Program-made: the position numbers and the translations under genes
Shown here: one piece after another, positions 53,214 to 62,057 of the stretch
How the letters are laid out: each line of letters begins with the position of its first letter
Numbering within the stretch: the stretch's first letter is position 1
Assembly: GCF_018847375.1 (NCBI RefSeq)
Contig: NZ_CP072036.1
Coordinates: 620,001 to 684,000, forward strand
Direction of reading: 5' to 3'
From: Akkermansia massiliensis
GTDB taxonomy: Bacteria; Verrucomicrobiota; Verrucomicrobiia; Verrucomicrobiales; Akkermansiaceae
DNA: 64,000 nt
The notes under the pieces: generated by a model
Told to the model about the DNA's origin: nothing
Database searches by the model: none
The model's input: only the letters and a program-made list of their open reading frames with translations

Positions 53214-54392
53214 ATGTTCAAATCCGCACTTTCATTAACGCTGGCCGCCGCGCTGGGCACAGCCGCCTTCGGCCAGACCACCGTGACGGCCGTTCCCGGA
53301 GAAGCGGCCGCCTCCAAATACGCCTCCATCAGCCAGGAAATCCTGCGCGCCATTGAAAAAGGGAACGAATACCTGAAAAGCAAGCAGAACCCGGAAGGCT
53401 ACTGGGCGCAGCCGTCCTATCCGGCCCTGACGGCCCTGGCGGTCACCGCCTACATGCGCGACCCCGCCAACCAGGGCAAGCCCATCCCGGAATACATCCG
53501 GAAGGGGTATGACTTCGTCCTGAAATCCCAGAAGGAGGACGGCTCCATCTTCAACCGCGGCATGTCCTCCTACAACACCGCGGTGTGCATGATGGCCCTG
53601 CTGGCCGCCAACAAGGAGGAATACGCCCCCGCCATCCTCAAGGGCCGCGCCTACCTCATCAAGCAGCAGAACCACTTCGCTCCGGACAACCCCTACAACG
53701 GCGGCATCGGCTACGGGGACAAAAAGGCCCCTCCCATTGCGGACCTTTCCAACACCTCCCTGGCCCTGGAAGCCATTTACTACTCCCAGAAGCTCGCCAA
53801 GGACGGCAAATACGGGGAACAGCCGGACCTGGACTGGAACGCCGCCACGGAATTCATCAACCGCTGCCAGCAGAACCCAGCCGTCAACAAGGAACCCTGG
53901 GTCTCCAGTGACAAATCCCAGCTCGGCGGCTTCGTGTACCGCCCGGGCGTCGCCAGCGCCAGGGACAGCAAAAGCGCCGCGTTTGACAAGGCGGAACCGC
54001 CCAGGGCCTACGGCAGCATGACGTACGCGGGCATGCAATCCCTCATTTACGCCAATGTGGACAAGAACGACCCCCGCGTCAAGCTGGCCCTCAAATGGCT
54101 GGAAAACAGCTACAACCTGGATGAAAACCCCGGCATGGGCGTCCAGGGCCTGTACTACTACTACCAGGCCATGTCCAAGGCTCTCAGCGCCATGGGAATA
54201 GACACCCTGACGCTGGAAGACGGCCGCAAGGTGGACTGGCGTGACGAACTGGCCAACAAGCTCATCTCCATCCAGAAGAGCGACGGCTCCTGGGTAAACA
54301 CCAACAACCGCTGGTGGGAGGCGGACCCCGTCCTGGTGACCTCCTACTGCGTGCTGGCGCTGGAACAGCTTTACCATTCCATTCCCCGGTAA
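53214..54392 (+). CDS. Exported prenyltransferase/squalene-oxidase repeat protein
   Basis: 392 residues. Signal peptide MFKSALSLTLAAALGTAAFGQ, then a chain of alpha-alpha repeats with QNPEGYWAQPSYPALTALAVTAYM, SQKEDGSIFNRGMSSYNTAVCMMAL, YGDKKAPPIADLSNTSLALEAIYYS and SDGSWVNTNNRWWEADPVLVTSYCVLAL, each resembling the QW-type repeats of terpene cyclases and geranylgeranyl-transferase beta subunits. The DxDD-type catalytic motif of squalene-hopene cyclases is not seen, and the protein is exported, so it is more likely a binding toroid or a different enzyme. Pairs with the YdjY protein just upstream. Confidence 0.78.
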   Translation: MFKSALSLTLAAALGTAAFGQTTVTAVPGEAAASKYASISQEILRAIEKGNEYLKSKQNPEGYWAQPSYPALTALAVTAYMRDPANQGKPIPEYIRKGYDFVLKSQKEDGSIFNRGMSSYNTAVCMMALLAANKEEYAPAILKGRAYLIKQQNHFAPDNPYNGGIGYGDKKAPPIADLSNTSLALEAIYYSQKLAKDGKYGEQPDLDWNAATEFINRCQQNPAVNKEPWVSSDKSQLGGFVYRPGVASARDSKSAAFDKAEPPRAYGSMTYAGMQSLIYANVDKNDPRVKLALKWLENSYNLDENPGMGVQGLYYYYQAMSKALSAMGIDTLTLEDGRKVDWRDELANKLISIQKSDGSWVNTNNRWWEADPVLVTSYCVLALEQLYHSIPR

Positions 54393-54416
54393 CGGACGCG
54401 CCATCCTGACTTCAAG

Positions 54417-54456
54417 GGCCGGAGAGGGAGGAAATGACCTCCTTTTCCGGCCTTTT
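54417..54456 (+). terminator. Intrinsic terminator after the prenyltransferase-repeat gene
   Basis: GGCCGGA (54417-54423) with GGAGG pairs with CCTCC and TTTTCCGGCC (up to 54452), ending in TTTT. The stem is long with an internal mismatch zone. Confidence 0.78.
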
Positions 54457-54518
54457 CCATGCCCGGAAATGAACGTCCCATGGAATAAAAGGGTCTTTTC
54501 TTCAACCATTTCAAATTC

Positions 54519-54983
54519 ATGGACACCATTGATTCCATTACCATTATTGCGGCGGCGTGGGGGTTGCTGGTCCTTCGGCTGACGCTGGCCCTGATCCTGT
54601 GGCCGCACGGAGCCCAGAAAGTGCTGGGCTGGTTCGGGGGAGCGGGCTGGGACGGCACGTACCAGGCCTTCACGGAAAAAATGGGCATTCCCCCCTTCCT
54701 GGCCAAGGTGGCCATGCTGACGGAATTCTTCGCCCCCATCTGCCTGGTGCTGGGCGTCTTCACCAGGATAGCTGCGCTCGCGGTCATCATCATGATGGCC
54801 GTCGCCATGACCAAGCACGTTAAAAACGGCTACTTTGCCAACTGGTCCGGGAAAAAAGCCGGGGAAGGCGTGGAATTCCACCTGCTCTATGCCGGCTCCG
54901 CCCTGGCGCTGCTGCTGACCGGTCCCGGCCCGTGGTCCGTGGACGCCTGGTGCATGGACATCGTGCACGTCATCTTCGGCTGA
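54519..54983 (+). CDS. DoxX-family membrane protein
   Basis: 154 residues with four helices: LVLRLTLALILWPHGAQKVLGWFGG and FLAKVAMLTEFFAPICLVLGVFTRIAALAVIIMMAVAMTKHVKNGYF are the classical DoxX pattern. DoxX proteins are often linked with quinone-related or thiol redox processes; nothing here narrows this. It lies between the prenyltransferase-repeat gene and cysE, on the same strand, with its own gap on both sides. Confidence 0.88.
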   Translation: MDTIDSITIIAAAWGLLVLRLTLALILWPHGAQKVLGWFGGAGWDGTYQAFTEKMGIPPFLAKVAMLTEFFAPICLVLGVFTRIAALAVIIMMAVAMTKHVKNGYFANWSGKKAGEGVEFHLLYAGSALALLLTGPGPWSVDAWCMDIVHVIFG

Positions 54984-55066
54984 CGGAGGCAGGTCATGCC
55001 CGGCTGGGCATAGGACGTACTTTCCGGTTCTCAAATCCGCCGTACTCTGGTACTTGTGGGGGTGCA

Positions 55067-55087
55067 GCCTTCCCCTTCGGGAAAGGC
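55067..55087 (+). terminator. Possible hairpin in the cysE leader
   Basis: GCCTTCCCC (55067-55075) and GGGAAAGGC (55079-55087) form a stem with one mismatch around TTC, followed by GGCTCCTTTTGCC. It may be a weak terminator of the DoxX gene or a leader hairpin 32 bp upstream of cysE. Confidence 0.35.
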
Positions 55088-55118
55088 GGCTCCTTTTGCC
55101 TTTCCACCTTCTTCCGCC

Positions 55119-55946
55119 ATGACCAGCCTGAAACGCTCAAAACTCCGGCAGTGCACCAACTGCGAATGCATCATCAACGGAGTATGGGACTGGGTGGTGG
55201 AATGCGCCCGCGAGGCGGCTGAGGAAGAACCCGCCATGCGCGGCATTCTGGACGACGTCTGCCTGTCCCGCAATTCCCTGGCCACCTCCATCTCTGCCCG
55301 GCTGGCGCGCAAGCTCTCCCGCCGGGACATGCCGCGGGAACTGATCGAACCCCTCATCCGGGAGGCGCTGGCGGAAAACCAGAACATCCTCAGCCAGATC
55401 GCCAACGACCTGATCGCCATCGTGGACCGGGACCCCGCCTGCCGCACGCCGCTGGAACCCCTGCTCTTCTACAAGGGGTTCCACGCCATCACCACGTACC
55501 GCATCTCCCACTGGCTGTGGCAGCACGGCCGCACCATCATGGCCCTTCAGTTCCAGAGCCTGGCCAGCGAAGTCTTTGCGGTGGACATCCACCCGGCGGC
55601 CACCATCGGCTGCGGCATCCTGCTGGACCACGCCACCAGCTTTGTAGTGGGGGAAACCGCCATCATCCGCGACAACGTCTCCATCCTGCATGAAGTAACG
55701 CTGGGCGGCACGGGCAAGGAGGAAGGAGACCGGCACCCCATTGTGGAATCCGGCGTCCTGATCGGCGCGGGGGCCAAAATCCTGGGCAGGGTCACCATCG
55801 GCGCCTGCGCCAAAATCGCCGCCTGCTCCGTCGTCCTGGAAAACGTCCCTCCCCATACCACGGTGGCGGGCGTTCCCGCCGTCATCGTCAATGACTCCAT
55901 TCCGGACAACCCTGCGCTGGACATGAACCAGTGCCTTTGTGACTAA
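55119..55946 (+). CDS. cysE: Serine O-acetyltransferase
   Basis: 275 residues. The C-terminal half is a left-handed beta-helix of hexapeptide repeats (AATIGCGILLDHATSFVVGETAII, GAGAKILGRVTIGACAKIAAC), with the catalytic His in DHATSFVVGET and the DRHPI segment near the acetyl-CoA site; this is CysE rather than a generic transferase. The N-terminal helical domain starts at MTSLKRSKLRQCTNCECIING, which carries an unusual Cys-rich CTNCEC cluster. It acetylates L-serine for cysteine synthesis; no cysK is adjacent. Ends 8 bp before inverted-repeat segment C. Confidence 0.92.
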   Translation: MTSLKRSKLRQCTNCECIINGVWDWVVECAREAAEEEPAMRGILDDVCLSRNSLATSISARLARKLSRRDMPRELIEPLIREALAENQNILSQIANDLIAIVDRDPACRTPLEPLLFYKGFHAITTYRISHWLWQHGRTIMALQFQSLASEVFAVDIHPAATIGCGILLDHATSFVVGETAIIRDNVSILHEVTLGGTGKEEGDRHPIVESGVLIGAGAKILGRVTIGACAKIAACSVVLENVPPHTTVAGVPAVIVNDSIPDNPALDMNQCLCD

Positions 55947-55954
55947 TCCTGCAA

Positions 55955-56134
55955 CGGATTAGGAATCCGTCAGTTACTGCTAAAAACACGGCAAATCCCA
56001 AGCCCTGCAAAAATCAGGGGAAAAAGCAAGCTCCAAAAAGACCAGACGTGTCACAATGATTTCAATCTCAATGTATTGAAATTTATAATACACTAAACTT
56101 CAACATTTTGAGTTGAGGCCGGATTCCTAATTCG
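55955..56134. promoter_or_regulatory. Putative invertible promoter segment C
   Basis: 180-bp AT-rich segment, exactly the length of segment A, bounded by CGGATTAGGAATCCG (55955-55969) and CGGATTCCTAATTCG (56120-56134), reverse complements at 14 of 15 positions. The central N3 (AGG/CCT) differs from segments A and B. TTGAGG (56113-56118) is one base inside the right arm and CATACT (56135-56140) follows with a 16-bp spacer, directed at the autotransporter 9 bp beyond. Another possible -10, TATAAT (56084-56089), lies wholly inside the segment. Both point at the autotransporter in this orientation. The internal sequence is not similar to that of A or B. Confidence 0.65.
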
Positions 56135-56148
56135 CATACTGCTAGGAT

Positions 56149-59100
56149 ATGCGTTTAAGATTACCCTTCTCTCTAAGGTCCGTCCTGCTTGCGTGCAGCG
56201 CCCTGTTCTCTACCGTGGCCTCCGCCTCTGTTTCAGACGGAAACCTTGGCAACGTCATGTACGTAGGGGACTCCATCACCCATGGCGTCAACAGCGGCTC
56301 CTGGCGCTGGGCCATGCACAAAATTTTTGCAGACAACGGCATCAGCTATACCGAAAAAGGTATCATGACCGGCAACTACAGCGGCGGAGTGGCCGCGGGA
56401 ACCTCCTACGGCGGCAGGATTTTCCAGAATCTCCATTCCTCTGCGGCCAGCGCGCGGACCTATGAAATCGCCGGCAGGGCGAACAGCAGCAGCTACGGGC
56501 GGTTTGACGGCTCCAACATCAAGAACTGGCTGGGCCTGAGCACGGAAAAAACCCAGGGGGGAACCTACACGGGCCAGACCTTTACCGGGGCCGACACGCC
56601 GGACACGTTTTTCCTGCTCGCCGGCACCAACGACCTCCTTTCCGACAACAACAACAGTACGCTGCACCTGCGGCTGGACGGGGTCACCTACCTTCTGCTG
56701 AGCGACATGGATTCCATCGTCTCCTCCATCCGCACCGCCAACAGCCACGCAAGCATTCTGGTGATGACCATCCCCTGCTGGACGCAGCATTCCAACGGGA
56801 ACCTGGCTGAAACGCACCAGGCCGTAGCCACCTACAACGAATCCCTGAAAGAATGGGGCGCAGAAAACGCCGCCAACGGCGTCAAAGTCATTGACATCAA
56901 TGCGGGCATCATTGACGTGGCATCCTCCACCCCTTTCTACGGGGTGCGCTCCATGTTCCACAATCCCACGGCGGACGGGCTGCACCCGAACGCCCAGGGG
57001 GACCTGCTGATGGCGGGCAACCTGGCCAAGGGCATGGGGTACGCGGGGCGGTCCGCCGGGCAGGAAAGGAAAGCCGCCCACGAACTGGGCGTCAACTTCG
57101 GCCAGACGCCCTCCATCACCCAGCAGACGCTGACGGCCAAGGGCTTTACCGCCAATAACGTCACCATCTCCAACAACACGATCAACTTCAACAAATCCGG
57201 CAGCAGCACCCTCACTTACAACTGGGGAGCCTCCCAGGGGCAGGACAAGGGCTACACGGTGGATTTTACCCTGCGCCTGGGCAACGGCGCCACGGGCGGC
57301 TGGGACACCACGAACAACTTCTCCCTGAATCTAGGCAACGGAACGCTGAACATCAATGAAGCATACATCCAGTGGGGCAGCACCATCCTGTACTCCAGAG
57401 ACATGTCCGCCAATGCGGATTCCATCCGCGTGGCCTACGTGGCGGGGGACAACGCCCACGGCCTGAACGCGGGCTACTACATCTGGCTGGGGGACGTCCT
57501 CATCGGGGAGGCGCAGACGGCGGCGGGGGGCAGCTCCTCCGGCCTCACCTTCAGCTATTCCGGCACGCTGGACGCCATCCTGTCCAATCTGGCGCTGGAC
57601 GGCTCCCTCTCCTACGCGCCCTCCACCAGCGGCATCACCGGACCGGAAGCCCTTTATCTGGCAAACGGCGGAGCTTCCTCCGCCCTCAAGCCGGGCATGA
57701 TCGAATGGACAACGGGCGCCGCCGCCACCGCCGTGGCTACGGCCGGGGCCAATGCCACGTATAATGCCCGCAACGGCACCAACTCCAACATCGCCAGCAT
57801 CACGGGAACGGGAAGCACCAAATTCATTTACGCCAACAACGGGGCCTATGGCAGCGCGGACAGCCGCCAGGACCTGTGGGTGACGCTGGGGGAAGGCGTC
57901 AGCAGCGATAACGGCTGGATAGGAGGCCACACGTCGGGCGACCTGTACGGGGACATCCACCTGCGCCTGGCGGAAGGGGCCATTGGCAAATCCACGGTAT
58001 TCGGCACTGTTAACGGGGGCACCGTCCACGGGGATATTTACCTGGAATTCTCCTCCTCCACCGGGACCTATGACACCTCCTTCACCAACGGGGAGGCGGA
58101 CCGCACCTCCGTGGCGGGAGCCTACGCCACCGCCGTGGACGGGGACATCACCATAGTGTTCAATGACGGCGTATTCTCCCACCGCATTTTCGGCGGCCTT
58201 TACACGGGAAACAAAACCATCTCCGGCTCCACCTCCCTTTACATCAACGGCGGAACGTTCATGAACGAAATCTACGCCGGGAACAAGACGGACGGCACCA
58301 TCTCCCAGGGAACCAGCCTGACCGTCACGGGCACGGACGCCATTCTGGGCAAGGCTGACGGGGACAACTGGACATGGACGCTCCTGTGCGGCGGCAACAA
58401 GGCCAGCGGCACCATCAACGGAGGCACCGCCATCACCCTGAAGGACATTGCCGCCACCACCGGAGACGGTTCCGAACACAAATTTGACAAATACGCCGGC
58501 ACCATCGACGGCAAGGGGGGAGGAACAGTGAACGGGGAGAAGAAGCTCGTCTTCGACCACTACACTACCGGCTTCCTCGGAACGCTCCAGAACTTTGACA
58601 AGGTGCAGGTCACCGGAAATTCGGACCTTGCGCTGGACAAGGCCCTGGGCAATACGGTTGCCTCCCTGACCGTGGATGCAGGCTCCGCCCTCCGGTTCAA
58701 CCAGGACCAGGGAGCCACGCTGGACATCACCAACAACGGCACGATTCGCACCTCGCACAACCTGACCCTCAAATCCGCAGACACCGGAACCGGAACCTAT
58801 TGGGTGGAAGGGGGAACGCTGGACCTGGCCGGGCAGGCCGTCTCCGGGAAAATATCCATCTCCGCGGGGGCGCTCGCCAATACGGCGGGGCTGGGCGCCG
58901 GGAGCGTCTCCGTCTCCGGCATCACCGGGAACGTCAACCTGGGCGGCCTGGACGGAAGCAAGCTGAACTCCATCAACATGGGCAGCGGCACAGGAACCAT
59001 TTCCGGCCTGACGGGCCATGCGGACCTGTCCGGCTCCGACACGCAATTGAGGCTTTCCGCCGCCAACATGGGCGCGGACGGCACGGGAATCATCCAGTTC

Positions 59101-61974
59101 AATGACGCGGCTAATTCCACTCTGACCCTGGGGAACCTGACCCTGACGCTGACGGCGGATGCCGTGGCGCTGCTCGCCGCTCCGGGGGACTACGCCTTCC
59201 ACGTCACCAACGCCGCCCTGCACGCGGATACCAACCACATCACGCTGAGCGAATACAACGGCATGGCGTGGGACATTACCCGGACGGAAGGCGGCCAGGT
59301 AATCATCTCCTTCGGCCAGCTGGACGCCATGGTCATTGACAAGGGAGCTTCCAAAAACGTCACCTCCGCCAGCACCCTGGGGGCAACCCCCAGCGTCACC
59401 AACAACGGAACGCTGAACATCGACCTGTCCGCGGCCACTGCGCCGGAAGACAAAACAACCACCATCCGCTATCTGGCCGGCACGGAAGCCGATGCCGTCG
59501 TGAACACGGGAACGGACAGCGACGTGATCATCACGCTGCTGAATGAAACCTCCGCAGATCCGGACAAACCAGGCAACACCGCTTACGCGGGTTCCATTGA
59601 AGGAGCGGCGCAGCTCGTCAAGGACGGTGAACAGAGGCTGACCGTTGACGGCAGGGTGACCGCCTCCGCTCTGGACGTGCAGCAGGGAGAACTCGTGCTC
59701 CAGAACACGAAGGAAAGTTCCATCATCTCCGGCGCCCTGAACGTGGAACAGGATGCCGCGCTGACGCTGAACTCCGCCTCCCTGGCCGCCGGGGATCTGG
59801 CGGGCTCCGGCTCCATCACCCTGAACGGGGGCGCCCTGCTCACCATCGCCAGAGACACTCTTTCAGACCTGACGCTCCACGCAAGCGTCACCGGCTCCGG
59901 CACCCTGAAACTGGACAATTGCAACCTGATTCTGGGCACGGACAGCAATCTGGGCGAAGACGTGCTGCTCCATCTGGGGGGCGGCAGCCTGCGCCTGCAG
60001 GACGGCTCCACGATCGCGCTGGAAGGGCTCCACCAGGAGCAGGAAAACGGCGCGCTCCACCTGGGGGCAAACGGACGTCTGGAACTGGCCTCCAACGACG
60101 GGAAAACCTACTCCTTCAAGGGGGATATCACCGGCACGGGAGCCATCACCCACCGGGGCGAAGGCACGCAGATCATCCTTTCCTCCGGGAATGGCGGCGT
60201 GGACGTCAGCCATACCCGGGCGGGCGGCCACCTCGTCCTGGGAGACAAGGACCTGGCCGCGGACGGCTCCATGACCTACAGGGATATTTCCATCGGCAGC
60301 AACACCCGGGACGCCTCCGACCTGGACGCCACGGCGGACCTCTCCCTGATGAACAATACCACGGCCAACACGCTCTCCATCGCCTCCAACGGCAAACTGT
60401 ACCTGGGCGGCAATCCCAACCAGCGGGCGGTCCAGCTCGTGCTGACCGGCAGCAACGGCGGAGTGGCGGCCGATCTGGACTCCGGCGCTTCCCTGGACCT
60501 CACCGTCAATACGGAAACGCTGGCCCGCAGCGCGGACAACGCCTGGGCCGCCGTGAAGGCGGAAAACGGCTCCATCCGCATCAACGGGGCGGACCCATCC
60601 ATCAACGTCAACATTTACGGCCTGGGTACCGCGGGAGACTGGGCCATCCTGCCGGAATTCACCATCAACGCCTTCTATGCGGAAAACGGCCTGGCCACGG
60701 CAAACGGGGAAACCTGGACGGCGGACATGGTGAACCTGACTTATGCCGGCTTCGCCAACCTCGTCTATGACATCAGCAAGATACTCTCCGACGACGGCAA
60801 GCTGTTCCAGGTCCACTTCACCAAACTGGGAGACAGCCCGCTGAAGGACTTCGCCTCCACGGAAAACCAGAGAGCCGCGGTGGACAGCCTGTGGGCCGTC
60901 ACCTCCTCCCCCGGAAGCATCACCCCGGCCATGATGGAATTCCTCAATGCCGTGGGCACCGCCCAGGCCATGGGGGACACGGGCGCCCTTCAATCCGCCC
61001 TCTCCTCCTATGCGGGCAGCGGCGTCACCGCCCTGCACTCCGCCCAGAAGGGAGCCCTCCGGGACCAGGTGCTCCACCTGCGCAACCGCCTCTCCCAGAT
61101 GGGAGCCTCCCCGCAGTACATCAACGATGACCTGCCCTGCTTCAACGCCTGGATTGAAGGGGAAGGCGGCTACCGCAAACTGGATGACCGGATGGACGAA
61201 TCAGGCTACAAGCTCAACACCTGGGGCGGCACCTTCGGATTTGACGTAACGTGCAGCGACAGCTTCGTATGGGGAGCGGCCTTCTCCGCCAGCTATGGCG
61301 ACCTGGACGCCTACATGGCGAACGGAGACCTGGACTCCTACTACGGCAATCTGTTCTTCCGCATCCAGTCGGGCCGCTGGGCGCACAACGTCATCCTCAC
61401 CTACGGATGGAACGACGCTTCCCTGGACCGCACCGCAGGCATCCCCGGAGCCGGCATGTACGCCATGCACGGCAGCACCAGCGGCAGCAGCTACGGCGCC
61501 TTTTATGAAGGCACGTATGACCTGTACCTGGATGAAAACAAAACCTCCGCGTTCCAGCCCCTGGTGAACGCCTCCGTGTACAAGAGCCGAATGGACGGCT
61601 TCACGGAATCAGGGGGCCTGGGCATGAGCGTGGACGACATGGATTCCACCTACGGCACCGTGGGACTGGGGGCGAGGCTCCGCGGAGAGCTCTCCAGCAA
61701 CCTGACGGGCCGCGCGTCCATGGGTGAACTGCGGGTGCAGGTTGTCCAGCTCCTGGGCGACCGGAAAACCACGGCGGCGCTGTCGCCCGCCGGCGTGCCC
61801 GGCGCAGGATTCCGCGTGAACGGAGCCAGGGAAGGAGCTACCGGCGTGCAGGCAGGCGCGGGCATCACCATTCCGGTGGGTTACACCAGCTCCATTTTTG
61901 CGGATGTCAATGCGGACTTCCGCAGCCGCGCCACCAGCTTCAACGGAAGCATCGGCTACAGGCTGACTTTCTAA
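56149..61974 (+). CDS. GDSL/SGNH-esterase autotransporter
   Basis: 1941 residues. Signal peptide (1-~26, ending in SASVSDG). SGNH hydrolase domain (~35-290): GDS with Ser42 in VGDSITHG, Asn161 in LAGTNDLL, and Asp276/His279 in DGLHPN, the complete triad set. Next come ~1300 residues of repetitive, Gly/Thr/Asn-rich beta-helix passenger with motifs like INGGT and SGTLT. The last ~280 residues (from ~1665) form the autotransporter beta-barrel, with WIEGEGGYRKL, repeated aromatic strands and the terminal Phe in SIGYRLTF. So a surface-displayed lipase/esterase (or carbohydrate deacetylase), possibly acting on acetylated mucin sugars. No strong Shine-Dalgarno at 56149; it lies 14 bp after inverted-repeat segment C. 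Confidence 0.93.
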   Translation: MRLRLPFSLRSVLLACSALFSTVASASVSDGNLGNVMYVGDSITHGVNSGSWRWAMHKIFADNGISYTEKGIMTGNYSGGVAAGTSYGGRIFQNLHSSAASARTYEIAGRANSSSYGRFDGSNIKNWLGLSTEKTQGGTYTGQTFTGADTPDTFFLLAGTNDLLSDNNNSTLHLRLDGVTYLLLSDMDSIVSSIRTANSHASILVMTIPCWTQHSNGNLAETHQAVATYNESLKEWGAENAANGVKVIDINAGIIDVASSTPFYGVRSMFHNPTADGLHPNAQGDLLMAGNLAKGMGYAGRSAGQERKAAHELGVNFGQTPSITQQTLTAKGFTANNVTISNNTINFNKSGSSTLTYNWGASQGQDKGYTVDFTLRLGNGATGGWDTTNNFSLNLGNGTLNINEAYIQWGSTILYSRDMSANADSIRVAYVAGDNAHGLNAGYYIWLGDVLIGEAQTAAGGSSSGLTFSYSGTLDAILSNLALDGSLSYAPSTSGITGPEALYLANGGASSALKPGMIEWTTGAAATAVATAGANATYNARNGTNSNIASITGTGSTKFIYANNGAYGSADSRQDLWVTLGEGVSSDNGWIGGHTSGDLYGDIHLRLAEGAIGKSTVFGTVNGGTVHGDIYLEFSSSTGTYDTSFTNGEADRTSVAGAYATAVDGDITIVFNDGVFSHRIFGGLYTGNKTISGSTSLYINGGTFMNEIYAGNKTDGTISQGTSLTVTGTDAILGKADGDNWTWTLLCGGNKASGTINGGTAITLKDIAATTGDGSEHKFDKYAGTIDGKGGGTVNGEKKLVFDHYTTGFLGTLQNFDKVQVTGNSDLALDKALGNTVASLTVDAGSALRFNQDQGATLDITNNGTIRTSHNLTLKSADTGTGTYWVEGGTLDLAGQAVSGKISISAGALANTAGLGAGSVSVSGITGNVNLGGLDGSKLNSINMGSGTGTISGLTGHADLSGSDTQLRLSAANMGADGTGIIQFNDAANSTLTLGNLTLTLTADAVALLAAPGDYAFHVTNAALHADTNHITLSEYNGMAWDITRTEGGQVIISFGQLDAMVIDKGASKNVTSASTLGATPSVTNNGTLNIDLSAATAPEDKTTTIRYLAGTEADAVVNTGTDSDVIITLLNETSADPDKPGNTAYAGSIEGAAQLVKDGEQRLTVDGRVTASALDVQQGELVLQNTKESSIISGALNVEQDAALTLNSASLAAGDLAGSGSITLNGGALLTIARDTLSDLTLHASVTGSGTLKLDNCNLILGTDSNLGEDVLLHLGGGSLRLQDGSTIALEGLHQEQENGALHLGANGRLELASNDGKTYSFKGDITGTGAITHRGEGTQIILSSGNGGVDVSHTRAGGHLVLGDKDLAADGSMTYRDISIGSNTRDASDLDATADLSLMNNTTANTLSIASNGKLYLGGNPNQRAVQLVLTGSNGGVAADLDSGASLDLTVNTETLARSADNAWAAVKAENGSIRINGADPSINVNIYGLGTAGDWAILPEFTINAFYAENGLATANGETWTADMVNLTYAGFANLVYDISKILSDDGKLFQVHFTKLGDSPLKDFASTENQRAAVDSLWAVTSSPGSITPAMMEFLNAVGTAQAMGDTGALQSALSSYAGSGVTALHSAQKGALRDQVLHLRNRLSQMGASPQYINDDLPCFNAWIEGEGGYRKLDDRMDESGYKLNTWGGTFGFDVTCSDSFVWGAAFSASYGDLDAYMANGDLDSYYGNLFFRIQSGRWAHNVILTYGWNDASLDRTAGIPGAGMYAMHGSTSGSSYGAFYEGTYDLYLDENKTSAFQPLVNASVYKSRMDGFTESGGLGMSVDDMDSTYGTVGLGARLRGELSSNLTGRASMGELRVQVVQLLGDRKTTAALSPAGVPGAGFRVNGAREGATGVQAGAGITIPVGYTSSIFADVNADFRSRATSFNGSIGYRLTF

Positions 61975-62002
61975 CGGGACTTCTTCAGGGGTGTGTACAA
62001 GC

Positions 62003-62038
62003 GGGGAGCATCGCGGCCATGCTGCGGTGCTCCCTTTC
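62003..62038 (+). terminator. Intrinsic terminator after the autotransporter
   Basis: GGGAGCATCGC (62004-62014) pairs with GCGGTGCTCCC (62024-62034) with one G-T wobble, followed by TTTC. It lies 29 bp past the stop codon. Confidence 0.8.
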
Positions 62039-62057
62039 TGATTGCGGACGTGCCTGT

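Noticed and set aside
57331..59238. 635-codon open frame on the minus strand inside the autotransporter
   Set aside because: The plus-strand frame has a signal peptide, SGNH motifs and a barrel; the reverse frame shows only Gly/Val/Arg-rich shadow sequence typical of high-GC DNA.
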